Below the pieces are notes generated by a model. It ran no database searches and was not told the origin of the DNA. It saw only the letters and a list, made by a program, of their open reading frames with translations. A stretch of 64,000 nt of DNA from NCBI GenBank assembly GCA_035945115.1, contig DASZAN010000024.1, positions 1-64,000 of the forward strand. Reading direction: 5' to 3'. The DNA comes from DAHUYF01 sp035945115 (GTDB lineage: Bacteria > Pseudomonadota > Alphaproteobacteria > ATCC43930 > CGMCC-115725). Each line of letters opens with the position of its first letter. Within the stretch, counting starts at the first letter, position 1. Of this stretch, positions 25,175 through 33,913 are shown piece after piece. The translations under genes were made by a program, and so were the position numbers.

Positions 25175-25434
25175 GAAAGGGTAGGGATCCGGGACCGAAG
25201 CGGCGGCAAGTAACGCTGGTTGCGCTCCCCCGATTTGAACCTACTCGCGGCGGCAGGGGTGCACGATACGGACGCGCTAGCACTTCTAACGCCGGTGCAG
25301 ATCGGCTGCCTTTACGCCGGAATTCTATTGTTCCAGCTATATCGAGATGCGCAGAAGCCAGTGCCCAGTTTGGCTCGGGTCGGCCCACCACTTCTAGAAT
25401 GTACATCGCAAATCCCGACTATCCCTTTCGGACG

Positions 25435-26544
25435 CTATTTGCCGCTCAGGGAGAGCGGCGTCGACGATTTGCGAACCGCGTTCATCCCCCCCAGGATGTC
25501 CGACGCTGCCGCGATCAATCGTCGGACCTCGTCTTCCGTCCCCACGGTGATGCGCAGATAGGGCGCCGTGCGCGGCTTGTTGAAATGCCGCACCAGCACC
25601 GCATGTTCGCGCAGGGCCGCCGCGAATTCGGATCCGCCCAGCGCCGGATGTCTGGCGAAGACGAAATTCGCGCTCGAAGGCAGAACGCCAAAGCCGAGCC
25701 TGACCAACTCACGCGTCATCGCTTCTCGTATCACAACCACCCTGGCGCAGCTCTCGCGGAAGTAGACTTCGTCACGAACCGAAGCCACGGCACCCGCCTG
25801 GGCGATGCGCCCGAGCGGATAGGAATTGAAGCTGTCTTTCACGCGACGCAGTGCCTCGATCAACCCCACCTCGCCGAGCGCATAGCCGACGCGTAGGCCG
25901 GCCAGGGCGCGCGACTTCGACATCGTCTGCACAATCAGAAGGTTCGGATGATCGGCGATCAGCGGAACCGCGCTCTCGCCGCCGAAATCAACATAGGCCT
26001 CATCGATCAGAACCGGGATGGCGGGATGATCTTCGAGCAGTCGCGCGATTTTTTCACGCGATAGCGCGACGCCGGTCGGCGCGTTGGGATTGGCGATCAC
26101 GATCGACCCCGCCTCACGCCGATAGTCCTCGACCCGGACGCGCATCTCGCCGTCCAGCGGAACGGTCTCGCAGGCGAGGCCGAACAATTGCGCCCACACG
26201 GGAAAGAAGCTGTAAGTGACGTCCGGAAACAGCAGCGGCTTCGGCTGTTTCAGGAGCGCGACGAAAGCATGCGCGAGCACTTCGTCCGAACCATTGCCGA
26301 CGAACACTTGTTCAAGCTTTACGCCGTGATGCGCGGCGAGCGCCTCGCGCAGCTCGGTCGCCTCGGGATCGGGATAGAGCCGCAGCGTGTCCGACGCCGC
26401 GGCTCGCATCGCTTCCAGCGCGAGAGGCGACGGACCGAAAGGGCTTTCATTGGTGTTGAGCTTCGCCAAATTGACGACGCCCGGTTGCTCGCCGGCTACA
26501 TAGGGCGAAAGCTCGCGCGCGATCTGGCTCCAGAACGGGTTCAT
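25435..26544 (-). CDS. Histidinol-phosphate aminotransferase-like class I/II aminotransferase
   Basis: A 369-residue PLP aminotransferase of the HisC group. Visible are KLNTNESPFGPSP, the VGNGSDEVL cofactor loop, NPNAPTGVAL, DEAYVDFGG, the Schiff-base lysine in TMSKSRALAGLRVG, and the substrate-phosphate Arg near the C-terminus (YLRITVGT). No other his gene is nearby, so it may serve histidine synthesis as a dispersed gene or act on another 2-oxo acid such as an aromatic one. Start ATG at 26544; no strong ribosome site is visible. It lies directly beside the mobile scar region. Confidence 0.85.
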   Translation of the reverse strand: MNPFWSQIARELSPYVAGEQPGVVNLAKLNTNESPFGPSPLALEAMRAAASDTLRLYPDPEATELREALAAHHGVKLEQVFVGNGSDEVLAHAFVALLKQPKPLLFPDVTYSFFPVWAQLFGLACETVPLDGEMRVRVEDYRREAGSIVIANPNAPTGVALSREKIARLLEDHPAIPVLIDEAYVDFGGESAVPLIADHPNLLIVQTMSKSRALAGLRVGYALGEVGLIEALRRVKDSFNSYPLGRIAQAGAVASVRDEVYFRESCARVVVIREAMTRELVRLGFGVLPSSANFVFARHPALGGSEFAAALREHAVLVRHFNKPRTAPYLRITVGTEDEVRRLIAAASDILGGMNAVRKSSTPLSLSGK

Positions 26545-26807
26545 TTGCGGAGGTTACTCATGGGGGTGCTCTTGTGCCACCGATGTGATCAAGCATCCGT
26601 TGCTAGGGGTCAATATCGACAATTTATCGACGTTGTGGGGAATCGGGTACCGAAGCCACTTTTTGACATAGCTGTCGACGACAGACAGCCTTCTCGGCCA
26701 TCGGCTTTCGATCGTACGATCACCCTGCGCCGCGACCGTACCCAGTGAGCCAAGAACCTCCGCTCCGCGATGAGAGCAGGCGCGCAGCACCTGCTGAGGG
26801 GGAGAGC

Positions 26808-26987
26808 ATGGCGGATCAAACGGATGTAGAGTATTGGCGGGAGCGGGCGCACGAGGCGCGTATGCGCGCCATGGTGAGGCGGGACGTGGAAGGAAGACAC
26901 GCCTTGCTGCACATTGCCGAGAACTACGACCGATTGGCCGAGGAATCGGCCGCCAATCCAAACGTTTCCGTTCCAGAAGTACTTTAG
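26808..26987 (+). CDS. Small conserved alphaproteobacterial protein, 59 residues
   Basis: A 59-residue protein with the pattern VEYWRERAHEARMRAM...LLHIAENYDRLAE, which recurs in many short proteins of rhizobia-like bacteria. It should form a single amphipathic helix hairpin and is acidic at the end. The ATG at 26808 follows GGGGGAGAG closely. No function is known. The 262 bases before it contain no gene. Confidence 0.6.
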   Translation: MADQTDVEYWRERAHEARMRAMVRRDVEGRHALLHIAENYDRLAEESAANPNVSVPEVL

Positions 26988-27034
26988 GCGCGATCGGTGC
27001 GAAGTCGACGGAAGGCGTATTGATCGAGGTTGGT

Positions 27035-27229
27035 TCAGCCACCGAGCTCGCGGCGCACTCGCAGCCGCTCAAGCACCATCTCGCCGGCTTTCCAGCCGCA
27101 ATCCTGGCACTCGTATACGAGCTGCTGATTGCCGCGCCCAGTGCCTCGCTGGTCGCGCTCGATGGGCCGCAGATTCTTGCTGCGGCATTGAGGATTCGCG
27201 CACTCGTATGAGAACCGCTTACGCTTCAC
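27035..27229 (-). CDS. Small zinc-ribbon-like protein, 64 residues
   Basis: The short product has two knuckles, YECANPQC and YECQDCGWK, with the spacing of a treble-clef/zinc-ribbon. The first knuckle has four residues between cysteines rather than two, so metal binding is plausible but not certain. It ends 50 bases from the 59-residue protein gene, converging with it. Function unknown. Confidence 0.45.
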   Translation of the reverse strand: MKRKRFSYECANPQCRSKNLRPIERDQRGTGRGNQQLVYECQDCGWKAGEMVLERLRVRRELGG

Positions 27230-27274
27230 GCCCAGAGGCTCATCTGTCGTCGTCCGCGGGTGCGCCCACCATTT

Positions 27275-28006
27275 TCAAGAGCGTGGCGCCACGCTGAGGC
27301 CGCGGACCTTGTGGCGGTTGATGAGGCGCGCCACCAAGCCCGAGGCTTTCGCCTCTTCGACGAAGGATTGGAGAAAGGCCGGTGCAGTGGTATTCCCGCG
27401 CGGTGTTCCGATCGCTTGCTGCACAGACATGAACTTGCCGTCGATGAGGCGCGTGCCGCGGAGCTTTTCCAGGTCGGTGAGAAGCCGCGGCTTCAAGCCT
27501 GCGAGCGCATCGAGCTTGTCGCGCTCGAATTGCTGAAGGGCGCTGTCGAGCGTCTCGGTGCGGACCAGCGTCGCGTGCTTGATGTTGCGGTCGAGCCAGA
27601 GGCCGTAGGCGGTGCGCGCCGTCACCGCGATGCGGACGCCCGCCGCATCGACCGCCGCGATTGAGTTGAGCGGCGAGCCGGCGGGGACGAGATACGTGGC
27701 TTCGATCTCGCAATAGGCGGAAGTGAATGCGATCGCCTCGGCGCGCTGCGGCTCGGCGCCGATGAGGCCGATATCCCAAACCCCGCTCGCCGCCGCATCG
27801 GCGAGTTCGCCCGGCGTCTTGAAGGGGACATAGCGCACCGGCACGCCGAGCCGGCTCGCGACTTCGCGCGCCATGTCCGGTGCCACGCCTTCGGGGTCGC
27901 CCGCCGCGCTGCGGCCGGTCACCAACAGGAAGTTCGAGAGGTTGATCGCGGCGCGCAACACGCCGGTCGGCGCCAGTTCCGCACGAAGGGACGGTAATAT
28001 CGGCAC
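27275..28006 (-). CDS. Family 3 solute-binding-like protein without signal peptide
   Basis: A 243-residue protein with the bilobed amino-acid-binding fold: GVLRAAINLSNFLLVTG, GVAPDMAREVASRLGVPV, GVWDIGLIGAEPQRAEAI and VRIAVTARTAYGLWL. It lacks a signal peptide: the GTG start at 28006 has an AGGAG 6 bases upstream, and the fold begins at once. No permease or ATPase gene is adjacent. It is divergent from the FAD amine oxidase gene. It could be a cytosolic ligand-binding protein or exported by another route. Confidence 0.75.
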   Translation of the reverse strand: MPILPSLRAELAPTGVLRAAINLSNFLLVTGRSAAGDPEGVAPDMAREVASRLGVPVRYVPFKTPGELADAAASGVWDIGLIGAEPQRAEAIAFTSAYCEIEATYLVPAGSPLNSIAAVDAAGVRIAVTARTAYGLWLDRNIKHATLVRTETLDSALQQFERDKLDALAGLKPRLLTDLEKLRGTRLIDGKFMSVQQAIGTPRGNTTAPAFLQSFVEEAKASGLVARLINRHKVRGLSVAPRS

Positions 28007-28174
28007 TGGCTCTCCTAGGATCGGGCGCTTGCTGGGGCTCGGCCTCTTGCCAGGACTTCCCCGCATCGGGCGCGCTATTTATAAAGGACTTGAGTGGCGG
28101 GACCGAACGGTACGGCTCGCGCGACGGCGTTGCAATCGGAGAATAGAGCATTTTAACGCTCAACAATTGTTCTG

Positions 28175-29368
28175 ATGGCGCGGCGCCAGGTGGCCATGAA
28201 ACCCGCTGACGTCGCTATCATCGGGGGCGGCGTCATCGGCAGCGCGATCGCTTACAACTTGCTGGCGATCGATCCCCTCGTTGCTGTTGTGGTGGTGGAG
28301 CGCGACCCGACCTACCGCACTGCATCCTCGGCGCTTTCACTGAGCTCGATCCGCCAACAATTCTCGGCTCCGGTCAACATCGCCATGTCCCGCTACGGGC
28401 TGGCGTTCCTCAAAGCGATCGATCGACACTTGTCCGTGGACGGGACGTCGCCGGCAGTGGGTTTGGTGGAGCGCGGCTATCTCTACCTGGCGTCGGAAGC
28501 CGGAAAGGTAGCGCTCGCGGCTAATCATGCGATTCAGCGCGAGCACGGCGTCGATGTCGCTTTGCTCGATCGGAACGCGCTCAAAAGACGTTTTCCCTGG
28601 CTCAAGACCAGCGATCTTGCCGCCGGCTCGTTCGGGCTTTCGGGTGAGGGCTGGTTCGATGGCTGGACGCTCCTTCAAGCATTTCGAGGCAAGGCACGAT
28701 CGCTCGGCGCTCGTTTTGTCACCGGCGAGGTGGTTGGACTGGACCTGGCCGGCACGCGGGTCGAGGCGCTGCGGCTCGCCGATGGAACGCGCATCGCATG
28801 CGCGAATGCCGTAAACGCCGCCGGTCCTTGGGCGGGCGGCGTGGCGGCTATGGCCGGCATCGATCTGCCGGTTCATCCGGAAAAACACTGCGTCTTCGTC
28901 TTCGACTGCAAGGATCCCCCACCCGAATGCCCCCTCGTCATCGACGCGAGCGGCATCTACTTTCGCCCGGAAGGCCGATTTTTTCTCTGCGGCGGCGCGC
29001 CGGAGGAAAAGGCAAGTGGCGCCATCCCGCCACTCGAGGTCGACTACGCGCTCTTCGACGACGTGATCTGGCCTCGCCTCGGCGAGCGGGTTCCGGCCTT
29101 CGCCGCAATCAAGCTACAGAACGCTTGGGCCGGCTATTACGAAATGAACGTCTTCGATCAGAATGCGATTCTCGGCACCGCCCCCGAGGTGCCCAACTTC
29201 TATTTCGCCAACGGCTTCAGCGGCCACGGCATGCAGCAATCGCCGGCGGCAGGTCGCGGCATTGCCGAGCTCATCCTGCACGGCGCCTACCGCACACTCG
29301 ACCTGAGCCCGCTCGGGTTCGAGCGGGTGAGGCGCAACGAGCCATTCTACGAGCGGAACGTCATCTGA
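28175..29368 (+). CDS. FAD-dependent amino acid oxidase/dehydrogenase (DAO family)
   Basis: A 397-residue flavoprotein of the glycine/D-amino-acid oxidase family. The dinucleotide fold is VAIIGGGVIGSAIAYNL, followed by VVVERD; the substrate domain ends with NFYFANGFSGHGMQQSPAAG, the classic DAO C-terminal motif. Related enzymes act on sarcosine, dimethylglycine or D-amino acids. Start ATG 28175, or ATG 28196 with AGGTGG before it. It faces the solute-binding-like gene across 168 bases, suggesting shared control. Confidence 0.88.
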   Translation: MARRQVAMKPADVAIIGGGVIGSAIAYNLLAIDPLVAVVVVERDPTYRTASSALSLSSIRQQFSAPVNIAMSRYGLAFLKAIDRHLSVDGTSPAVGLVERGYLYLASEAGKVALAANHAIQREHGVDVALLDRNALKRRFPWLKTSDLAAGSFGLSGEGWFDGWTLLQAFRGKARSLGARFVTGEVVGLDLAGTRVEALRLADGTRIACANAVNAAGPWAGGVAAMAGIDLPVHPEKHCVFVFDCKDPPPECPLVIDASGIYFRPEGRFFLCGGAPEEKASGAIPPLEVDYALFDDVIWPRLGERVPAFAAIKLQNAWAGYYEMNVFDQNAILGTAPEVPNFYFANGFSGHGMQQSPAAGRGIAELILHGAYRTLDLSPLGFERVRRNEPFYERNVI

Positions 29369-29538
29369 CGGCGTGCTGGCTCTGGCGCGGTCTTCCCCGA
29401 GAAGGCACACTGGGGCTGCTGCGGTCCGCGCTGGGGCGGAGGTGAAGCCCAAGAGGGCGCCAGCCGGAAACCCTTCCTTCCGAATGGAGGGCGCGCCCGC
29501 CGAGATAGCCGCCGGGGTAACGTCCGGCCCGCAGCAGC

Positions 29539-30225
29539 TCAGCTGATGCCCAACAGCGCCGGCAATTCGGCCAGGCTGCGGACCTCGTGGTCGGGCTTCC
29601 CAGGAAGGCGCTCGCGGCGCTGGCCGTAGCGGTTGCACCAGACCACGCGCATGCCATAGGCCGAGGCGGCATAGGCGTCCCAAGCGTTCGAGGATTGGAA
29701 AGCGATGGCGCCGGCGGCGACCGCGAAGCGATTGACCGCGAGCGCGTAGACCTTGGGGTGCGGCTTATAGACGCCGGCCTCCTCGACCGACAACACGGCA
29801 TCGAGCAGGCCCTCGATCTTCGCGTTGCGTACCGCGGCCGCGAGCATCGAGGGAGAGCCATTCGAGAGAATGCCGACCCGCTTGCCGGCACGCTTCAAGC
29901 GCTCGAGCACGGCCGGCACCTCGGGAAAGACCTCGAGCTCGAGATAGAGCTGCATCAGCCGAGCGCGCGTGGCGTCGCTGGCGAGACCCAATGTTTCCAG
30001 CGCATAGTCGAGCGCGTCTCCCGTCACTTGCCAGAAATCCGCATGGCGCCCTTGAAGCGCGCGCAGCCAGGTGTATTGGAGCTGCTTGTCGCGCCAGAGC
30101 GTAGTGAGAGACGCCATCTTGTCAGCCGGGACATTGCCGCACCGCGACGCCGCCGAGGCGAAATCGAAGACGGTGCCATAGGCGTCGAAGACGCAAACCT
30201 CGACGCCAGAGAGCGATGCGGTCAT
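29539..30225 (-). CDS. Haloacid dehalogenase, type II
   Basis: A 228-residue HAD-superfamily protein of the L-2-haloacid dehalogenase type. The nucleophile motif is VFDAYGTVFD, motif II is LSNGSPSML, the lysine motif is YKPHPKVY, and the SSNAWDAYAA segment is the hallmark of true haloacid dehalogenases. It would hydrolyse (S)-2-haloacids to (R)-2-hydroxyacids by an aspartyl ester. The ATG at 30225 follows AGAGGGAG. An AT-rich patch at 30250-30290 may hold its promoter. Confidence 0.9.
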   Translation of the reverse strand: MTASLSGVEVCVFDAYGTVFDFASAASRCGNVPADKMASLTTLWRDKQLQYTWLRALQGRHADFWQVTGDALDYALETLGLASDATRARLMQLYLELEVFPEVPAVLERLKRAGKRVGILSNGSPSMLAAAVRNAKIEGLLDAVLSVEEAGVYKPHPKVYALAVNRFAVAAGAIAFQSSNAWDAYAASAYGMRVVWCNRYGQRRERLPGKPDHEVRSLAELPALLGIS

Positions 30226-30296
30226 GGCGATACTCCCTCTTGATCGTTACGGTCGTTTCATATCGATTGTTATAAAACAGTAAAGCGCGGCGACCC

Positions 30297-31496
30297 TCAA
30301 ATCGTCGCGAGCGCCTGATCGAGATCGGCGATGAGATCATCCGGGTCCTCGAGCCCGATCGATAACCGCACGAGGCCGTCATCGATGCCGAGCGTGGCGC
30401 GTTCCTCCGGCTTGAAGCGATGATGGGTCGTGGTGGCGGGGTGGGTGATCAAGCTCTTGCTGTCGGCGAGGTTGTTCGAGATCAGGATGAGTCGGAGCGC
30501 ATTCTGGAAGCGGAACGCGCCCGCCTTGCCGCCCACCACCGAGAGCGCCATCACCGTGCCGCCGCCGATCATTTGCCGCGCCGCGACCGCCTGTTGCGGA
30601 TGGCTTTCGAGGCCGGGATAGAGCACGCGCGCCACGTTGCCGTGGCGCTCGAGGTGCCGCGCGATGTCGAGCGCCGATCGCGATTGCCGCTCGACCCGGA
30701 GATCGAGCGTCTCGATGCCCTTCAGCAGCAGCCAGGCGTTGAAGGGGCTCAAGGCGGGCCCGGTGTGCCGCAGGAACGGCATCAGGGTCTCGCGCACGAA
30801 CGACTCCCGTCCGAGCACGGCGCCGCCGAGGCTGCGTCCCTGTCCGTCGATGTGCTTGGTCGCGGAATAGACGACCACATCGGCGCCCAGCGCCAACGGG
30901 CGCTGCAGCAATGGCGTCGCGAAGACATTGTCGACGATGAGGATGGCGCCGGCCGCGTGCGCCAGCGTCGCCACCTCGCGGAGATCGACGAGCTCCAGCG
31001 TCGGATTGGCCGGGCTTTCGCAAAAGACGGCTTTAGCCCCCGACGTCAGCGCTTTCTTCCATGCCTCGAGATCGCGCCCGTCGACCAACTCGGTGATGAC
31101 GCCATAGCGCGGCAAGATCTGCGAGACGATGTAGTTGCTGGAATTGAAGAGGACGCGCGAGGCGACGACACGGTCGCCCGCCTTGACGAAAGAGGCGAGC
31201 GCGGCAAAGACGGCAGCCATGCCGCTCGCCGTGGCGCGGCAGGCTTCGGCGCCTTCGAGGAGGCGCAAGCGCTCTTCGAACATGGCGACCGTCGGATTGG
31301 CATAGCGCGAATAGACGAAGCGGGAGTCGTCATTGACGAAGGCCGCCTCCGCTTCCTCGGCGGTCTTGTACACATAGCCCGAACTCATGTAGACGGCTTC
31401 GCAGGTCTCCATGAATTCGCTGCGCAGATGGCCGGCGCGCGCCATGATCGTGCGCGGCTTGGCATCGCGGGGGAGCTCGCGGAACGGTAAGCGCAT
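30297..31496 (-). CDS. metZ: O-succinylhomoserine sulfhydrylase
   Basis: A 399-residue PLP enzyme of the Cys/Met metabolism family. It has SGYVYKTAEEAEAAF, SRYANPTV, the Schiff-base lysine in YSATKHIDGQGRSLGG, and SLITHPATTTHHRF. In proteobacteria MetZ makes homocysteine from O-succinylhomoserine and sulfide. I chose ATG 31496 because GGAGGAAGG precedes it by 5 bases; the longer in-frame TTG at 31532 lies in the poly-U of an upstream terminator. A SAM-II riboswitch at 31575-31632 supports methionine-pathway regulation. Confidence 0.92.
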   Translation of the reverse strand: MRLPFRELPRDAKPRTIMARAGHLRSEFMETCEAVYMSSGYVYKTAEEAEAAFVNDDSRFVYSRYANPTVAMFEERLRLLEGAEACRATASGMAAVFAALASFVKAGDRVVASRVLFNSSNYIVSQILPRYGVITELVDGRDLEAWKKALTSGAKAVFCESPANPTLELVDLREVATLAHAAGAILIVDNVFATPLLQRPLALGADVVVYSATKHIDGQGRSLGGAVLGRESFVRETLMPFLRHTGPALSPFNAWLLLKGIETLDLRVERQSRSALDIARHLERHGNVARVLYPGLESHPQQAVAARQMIGGGTVMALSVVGGKAGAFRFQNALRLILISNNLADSKSLITHPATTTHHRFKPEERATLGIDDGLVRLSIGLEDPDDLIADLDQALATI

Positions 31497-31530
31497 GCCT
31501 TCCTCCAAGGTCATCCCGGCGGCGGCCAAC

Positions 31531-31560
31531 AAAAAAACCCGGCACCGCGAGGGCCAGGGT
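31531..31560 (-). terminator. Intrinsic terminator between SAM-II aptamer and metZ
   Basis: On the minus strand ACCC-T-GGC, a nine-base loop, then GCC-GGGT is followed by seven T residues. It lies about 15 bases after the aptamer and 35 bases before the metZ ATG. A small GGTTC-GAA-GAACC hairpin lies between aptamer and terminator. The layout suggests that SAM may control transcription termination here. Confidence 0.65.
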
Positions 31561-31574
31561 TCTTCGAACCTCCG

Positions 31575-31632
31575 ACCTTTTAGCGGTTGGTTTTACGTGG
31601 CCGCAAGCCGGTCGGCTCAAATCACCACGGGA
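31575..31632 (-). promoter_or_regulatory. SAM-II riboswitch
   Basis: The minus strand reads CGTGGTGATTTGAGCCGACC, then GGCTTGCGGCCACG, TAAAACCAACCGCTAAAAGG. This matches the SAM-II consensus: the P1 arms CGTGG/CCACG, the GATTTG segment, the A-rich CTAAAAGG end that forms the pseudoknot, all about 52 bases. SAM-II elements control methionine genes in alphaproteobacteria, and metZ is directly downstream. Confidence 0.9.
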
Positions 31633-31757
31633 CATGAGCGCGTACCGCGTCGGCGCGCCGATGTCAAGTCGGCAGAGAAACCGCCCGTGGGGATGGCAGG
31701 AGCCGCGGCGCTCCTGTAGCTTGCGCTCTTATCAAGGAAAAAGGAGGCGAGGGGAGT

Positions 31758-32528
31758 ATGAGTATTTTCGAGCTCACGGGCAAAACCGCGGTCATCACGG
31801 GCTCATCGAAGGGTATCGGGCGAGCGATCGCCGAGCAGATGGCGCTTTTCGGCGCCAATGTCGTCGTCTCCAGCCGCAAGGGGCCGCTTTGCGAAGAGGT
31901 GGTAGCGGGCATCAAGAACGCCGGCGGCAAGGCGGTCGCCATCCCCGCGCACATCGGCGAGAAGGCGGCGCTGCAGAACCTAGTCGACAAATCGCGAGAA
32001 GCTTTCGGCCAGATCGACATTCTCGTCTGCAATGCCGCCGTCAATCCCTATTACGGGCCGCTCGCGGAGATCGGCGACGAGGCCTTCGACCGCATCATGG
32101 ACAGCAACATCCGCAGCAACCTCTGGCTCTGTAATATGGTGATGCCGGAGATGGCGAAGCGGCGGGACGGCTCCGTCATCATCGTCTCGAGCATCGGCGG
32201 GCTCCGCGGCAGCGCGATGCTCGGCGCCTACGGCATCTCCAAGGCGGCCGACATGCAGCTCGCGCGCAGCCTCGCGGTTGAGTGGGGGCCGCACAATCTC
32301 CGCGTCAACGCCATCGCGCCGGGCTTGGTCAAGACCGATTTCGCTCGCGCGCTTTGGGAGAACAAGGAGCTTCTGGCGCAGACCCTGAAGCAGGCGCCGC
32401 TCGGCATGATCGGGGAGCCCGTCGACATCGCCGGCATGGCGGTGCTCCTCGCCTCACAAGCGGGTCGCTTCATCACCGGACAAACCTTCGTCATCGATGG
32501 CGGCGTCACCATCGCCGGACGAGGGTAG
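31758..32528 (+). CDS. Short-chain dehydrogenase/reductase (SDR)
   Basis: A 256-residue classical SDR. The cofactor loop is TGSSKGIGRA, followed by SSRK (a basic residue after strand 2, predicting NADP). Also visible are CNAAVNP, VSSIGGL and the catalytic YGISK. AAAAGGAGG precedes the ATG at 31758. It is convergent with the thiolase gene, with a terminator hairpin between. Possibly a 3-oxoacyl reductase working with the thiolase and the MaoC protein. Confidence 0.88.
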   Translation: MSIFELTGKTAVITGSSKGIGRAIAEQMALFGANVVVSSRKGPLCEEVVAGIKNAGGKAVAIPAHIGEKAALQNLVDKSREAFGQIDILVCNAAVNPYYGPLAEIGDEAFDRIMDSNIRSNLWLCNMVMPEMAKRRDGSVIIVSSIGGLRGSAMLGAYGISKAADMQLARSLAVEWGPHNLRVNAIAPGLVKTDFARALWENKELLAQTLKQAPLGMIGEPVDIAGMAVLLASQAGRFITGQTFVIDGGVTIAGRG

Positions 32529-32548
32529 GGACGCATCGGAACGAAAAA

Positions 32549-32568
32549 GGCCGCCCGACCGGGCGGCC
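32549..32568. terminator. Bidirectional terminator between convergent SDR and thiolase genes
   Basis: A near-uninterrupted stem GGCCGCCCG-AC-CGGGCGGCC is flanked by five A on the left and a T-containing run on the right, so it can act for both strands. The T run is better on the minus strand. Confidence 0.8.
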
Positions 32569-32591
32569 TCTTCGTTGCGAGAATTCGCCGC

Positions 32592-33770
32592 TCAGGTGAG
32601 CTCGAAGAGTCCCGCAGCCCCCATGCCGCCGCCGATGCACATGGTGACCACGGCATATTTGGCGCCGCGGCGCTTGCCTTCGATAAGCGCATGGCCGGTG
32701 AGGCGCGCACCGCTCATGCCGTAGGGGTGGCCGACCGAGATGGCGCCGCCGTCGATGTTGAATTTCTCGGGATCGATGCCGAGGCGGTTGCGGCAATAGA
32801 GCGCCTGCACGGCGAACGCCTCATTCAACTCCCAAATGTCGATGTCGCTCACCTTAAGGCCATGCCGCTGCAGCAGCTTCGGCACGGCGAAGACCGGGCC
32901 GATGCCCATCTCGTCGGGTTCGCACCCTGCAACCGTCATGCCGCGATAGATGCCGAGTGGCTTGAGGCCGCGCTTCTCGGCGAGCTTCCGTTCCATCACG
33001 ACGCAAGCCGAGGCGCCGTCCGAAAGTTGGCTCGCATTGCCCGCCGTCACGTAGCCACCCTCGCGGACCGGCTTCAATGAGGCGAGGCCGTCGCGCGTCG
33101 TCTCCGGCCGATTGCCTTCGTCCTTGGTGAGCGTCACCTCTTCGGTCCAGGTCTTCGTGCCTTCCTTATCGGTCATCAGCTTGACGGTCTTCATCGGCAC
33201 GATTTCCGCGTCGAAGCGTCCCGCCCTCTGCCCCGCCGCGGTGCGCTGCTGGCTCAGCAGCGCGAACTCGTCCTGTGCATCGCGCGTCACTTGATAGCGC
33301 TGCGCGACGATATCGGCCGTCTCGATCATCGGCATATAGATGGCGGGCTTGTGCTCGAGCAGCCAATCGTCGGTGACGCTTTGCTTGACCTTGCTGAACT
33401 GCACGAGGCTGATGGATTCGACGCCGCCGCCAACCGCGACATCGACGCCGTCCACCATGATGCGCTGCGCGGCGATGCTGATCGCCATGAGGCCGGAGCT
33501 GCAGAACCGGTTGATCGTCTCGCCCGGGACCGTCACGGGAAGGCCGGCGCGGATCACGGAATCGCGCGCGATATTGTGCCCTGTCGCGCCCTCGGGATTG
33601 GCGCAGCCGATAACCACGTCCTCGACTTCGCCAGGGTCGAGTTTGGCGCGGTCCACCGCGTGCTTGATGACGTGGCCGGTGATGGCGGCGCCATGGGTGT
33701 TGTTGAACGCGCCGCGCACCGCCTTGCCGATGGGCGTGCGTGCGGTCGAGACGATGACGGCTTCTCTCAT
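32592..33770 (-). CDS. Acetyl-CoA acetyltransferase / thiolase family protein
   Basis: A 392-residue thiolase. The acyl-accepting cysteine is in NRFCSSGLMAI, the C-terminal His in GGAISVGHPYGMSGAR, and the second cysteine in CIGGGMGAAG. Length is normal. I placed the start at ATG 33770 (MREAVIVSTARTPIG), with GAGGAAA upstream; the longer frame adds 28 residues that do not fit the family. It degrades 3-oxoacyl-CoA or condenses acetyl-CoA units. The MaoC gene is divergent from it. Confidence 0.92.
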   Translation of the reverse strand: MREAVIVSTARTPIGKAVRGAFNNTHGAAITGHVIKHAVDRAKLDPGEVEDVVIGCANPEGATGHNIARDSVIRAGLPVTVPGETINRFCSSGLMAISIAAQRIMVDGVDVAVGGGVESISLVQFSKVKQSVTDDWLLEHKPAIYMPMIETADIVAQRYQVTRDAQDEFALLSQQRTAAGQRAGRFDAEIVPMKTVKLMTDKEGTKTWTEEVTLTKDEGNRPETTRDGLASLKPVREGGYVTAGNASQLSDGASACVVMERKLAEKRGLKPLGIYRGMTVAGCEPDEMGIGPVFAVPKLLQRHGLKVSDIDIWELNEAFAVQALYCRNRLGIDPEKFNIDGGAISVGHPYGMSGARLTGHALIEGKRRGAKYAVVTMCIGGGMGAAGLFELT

Positions 33771-33913
33771 GGGTCGTGTTTCCTCGCCAGGTGGGGCCGA
33801 TGAATGTCCTTTACGGGTCGCGCCAGAGTTGCTTATGGCGATCGGCTGAGTCAAGGTGCGCTCCCCTCGCCGCCGATAGGAGCTTCGGCGGCGTTTTTTC
33901 GGACAGGGCCATC

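Larger units (their letters stand above)
24199..25434. other. Gene-free mobile-DNA scar region
   Basis: These 1.2 kb hold no complete gene. They contain a degenerate dispersed repeat, an IS21-like end with truncated istA, a perfect 32-bp palindrome and a tRNA-Glu 3' fragment, each listed separately. Positions 24199-24680 and 25175-25434 show nothing else I can support, except a tRNA-like stretch near 25220 described under rejected items. Confidence 0.6.

Noticed and set aside
25220..25292. A tRNA-like stretch on the minus strand with GGTTCAAATC and a GCGCAACCA end
   Set aside because: The T-arm stem does not pair and no matching 5' acceptor strand is found, so a second tRNA remnant cannot be supported.
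26554..27072. A 172-codon minus-strand open frame over the small 59-residue gene
   Set aside because: It overlaps a short gene with a good ribosome site and a known sequence pattern; its own product has no recognisable features.
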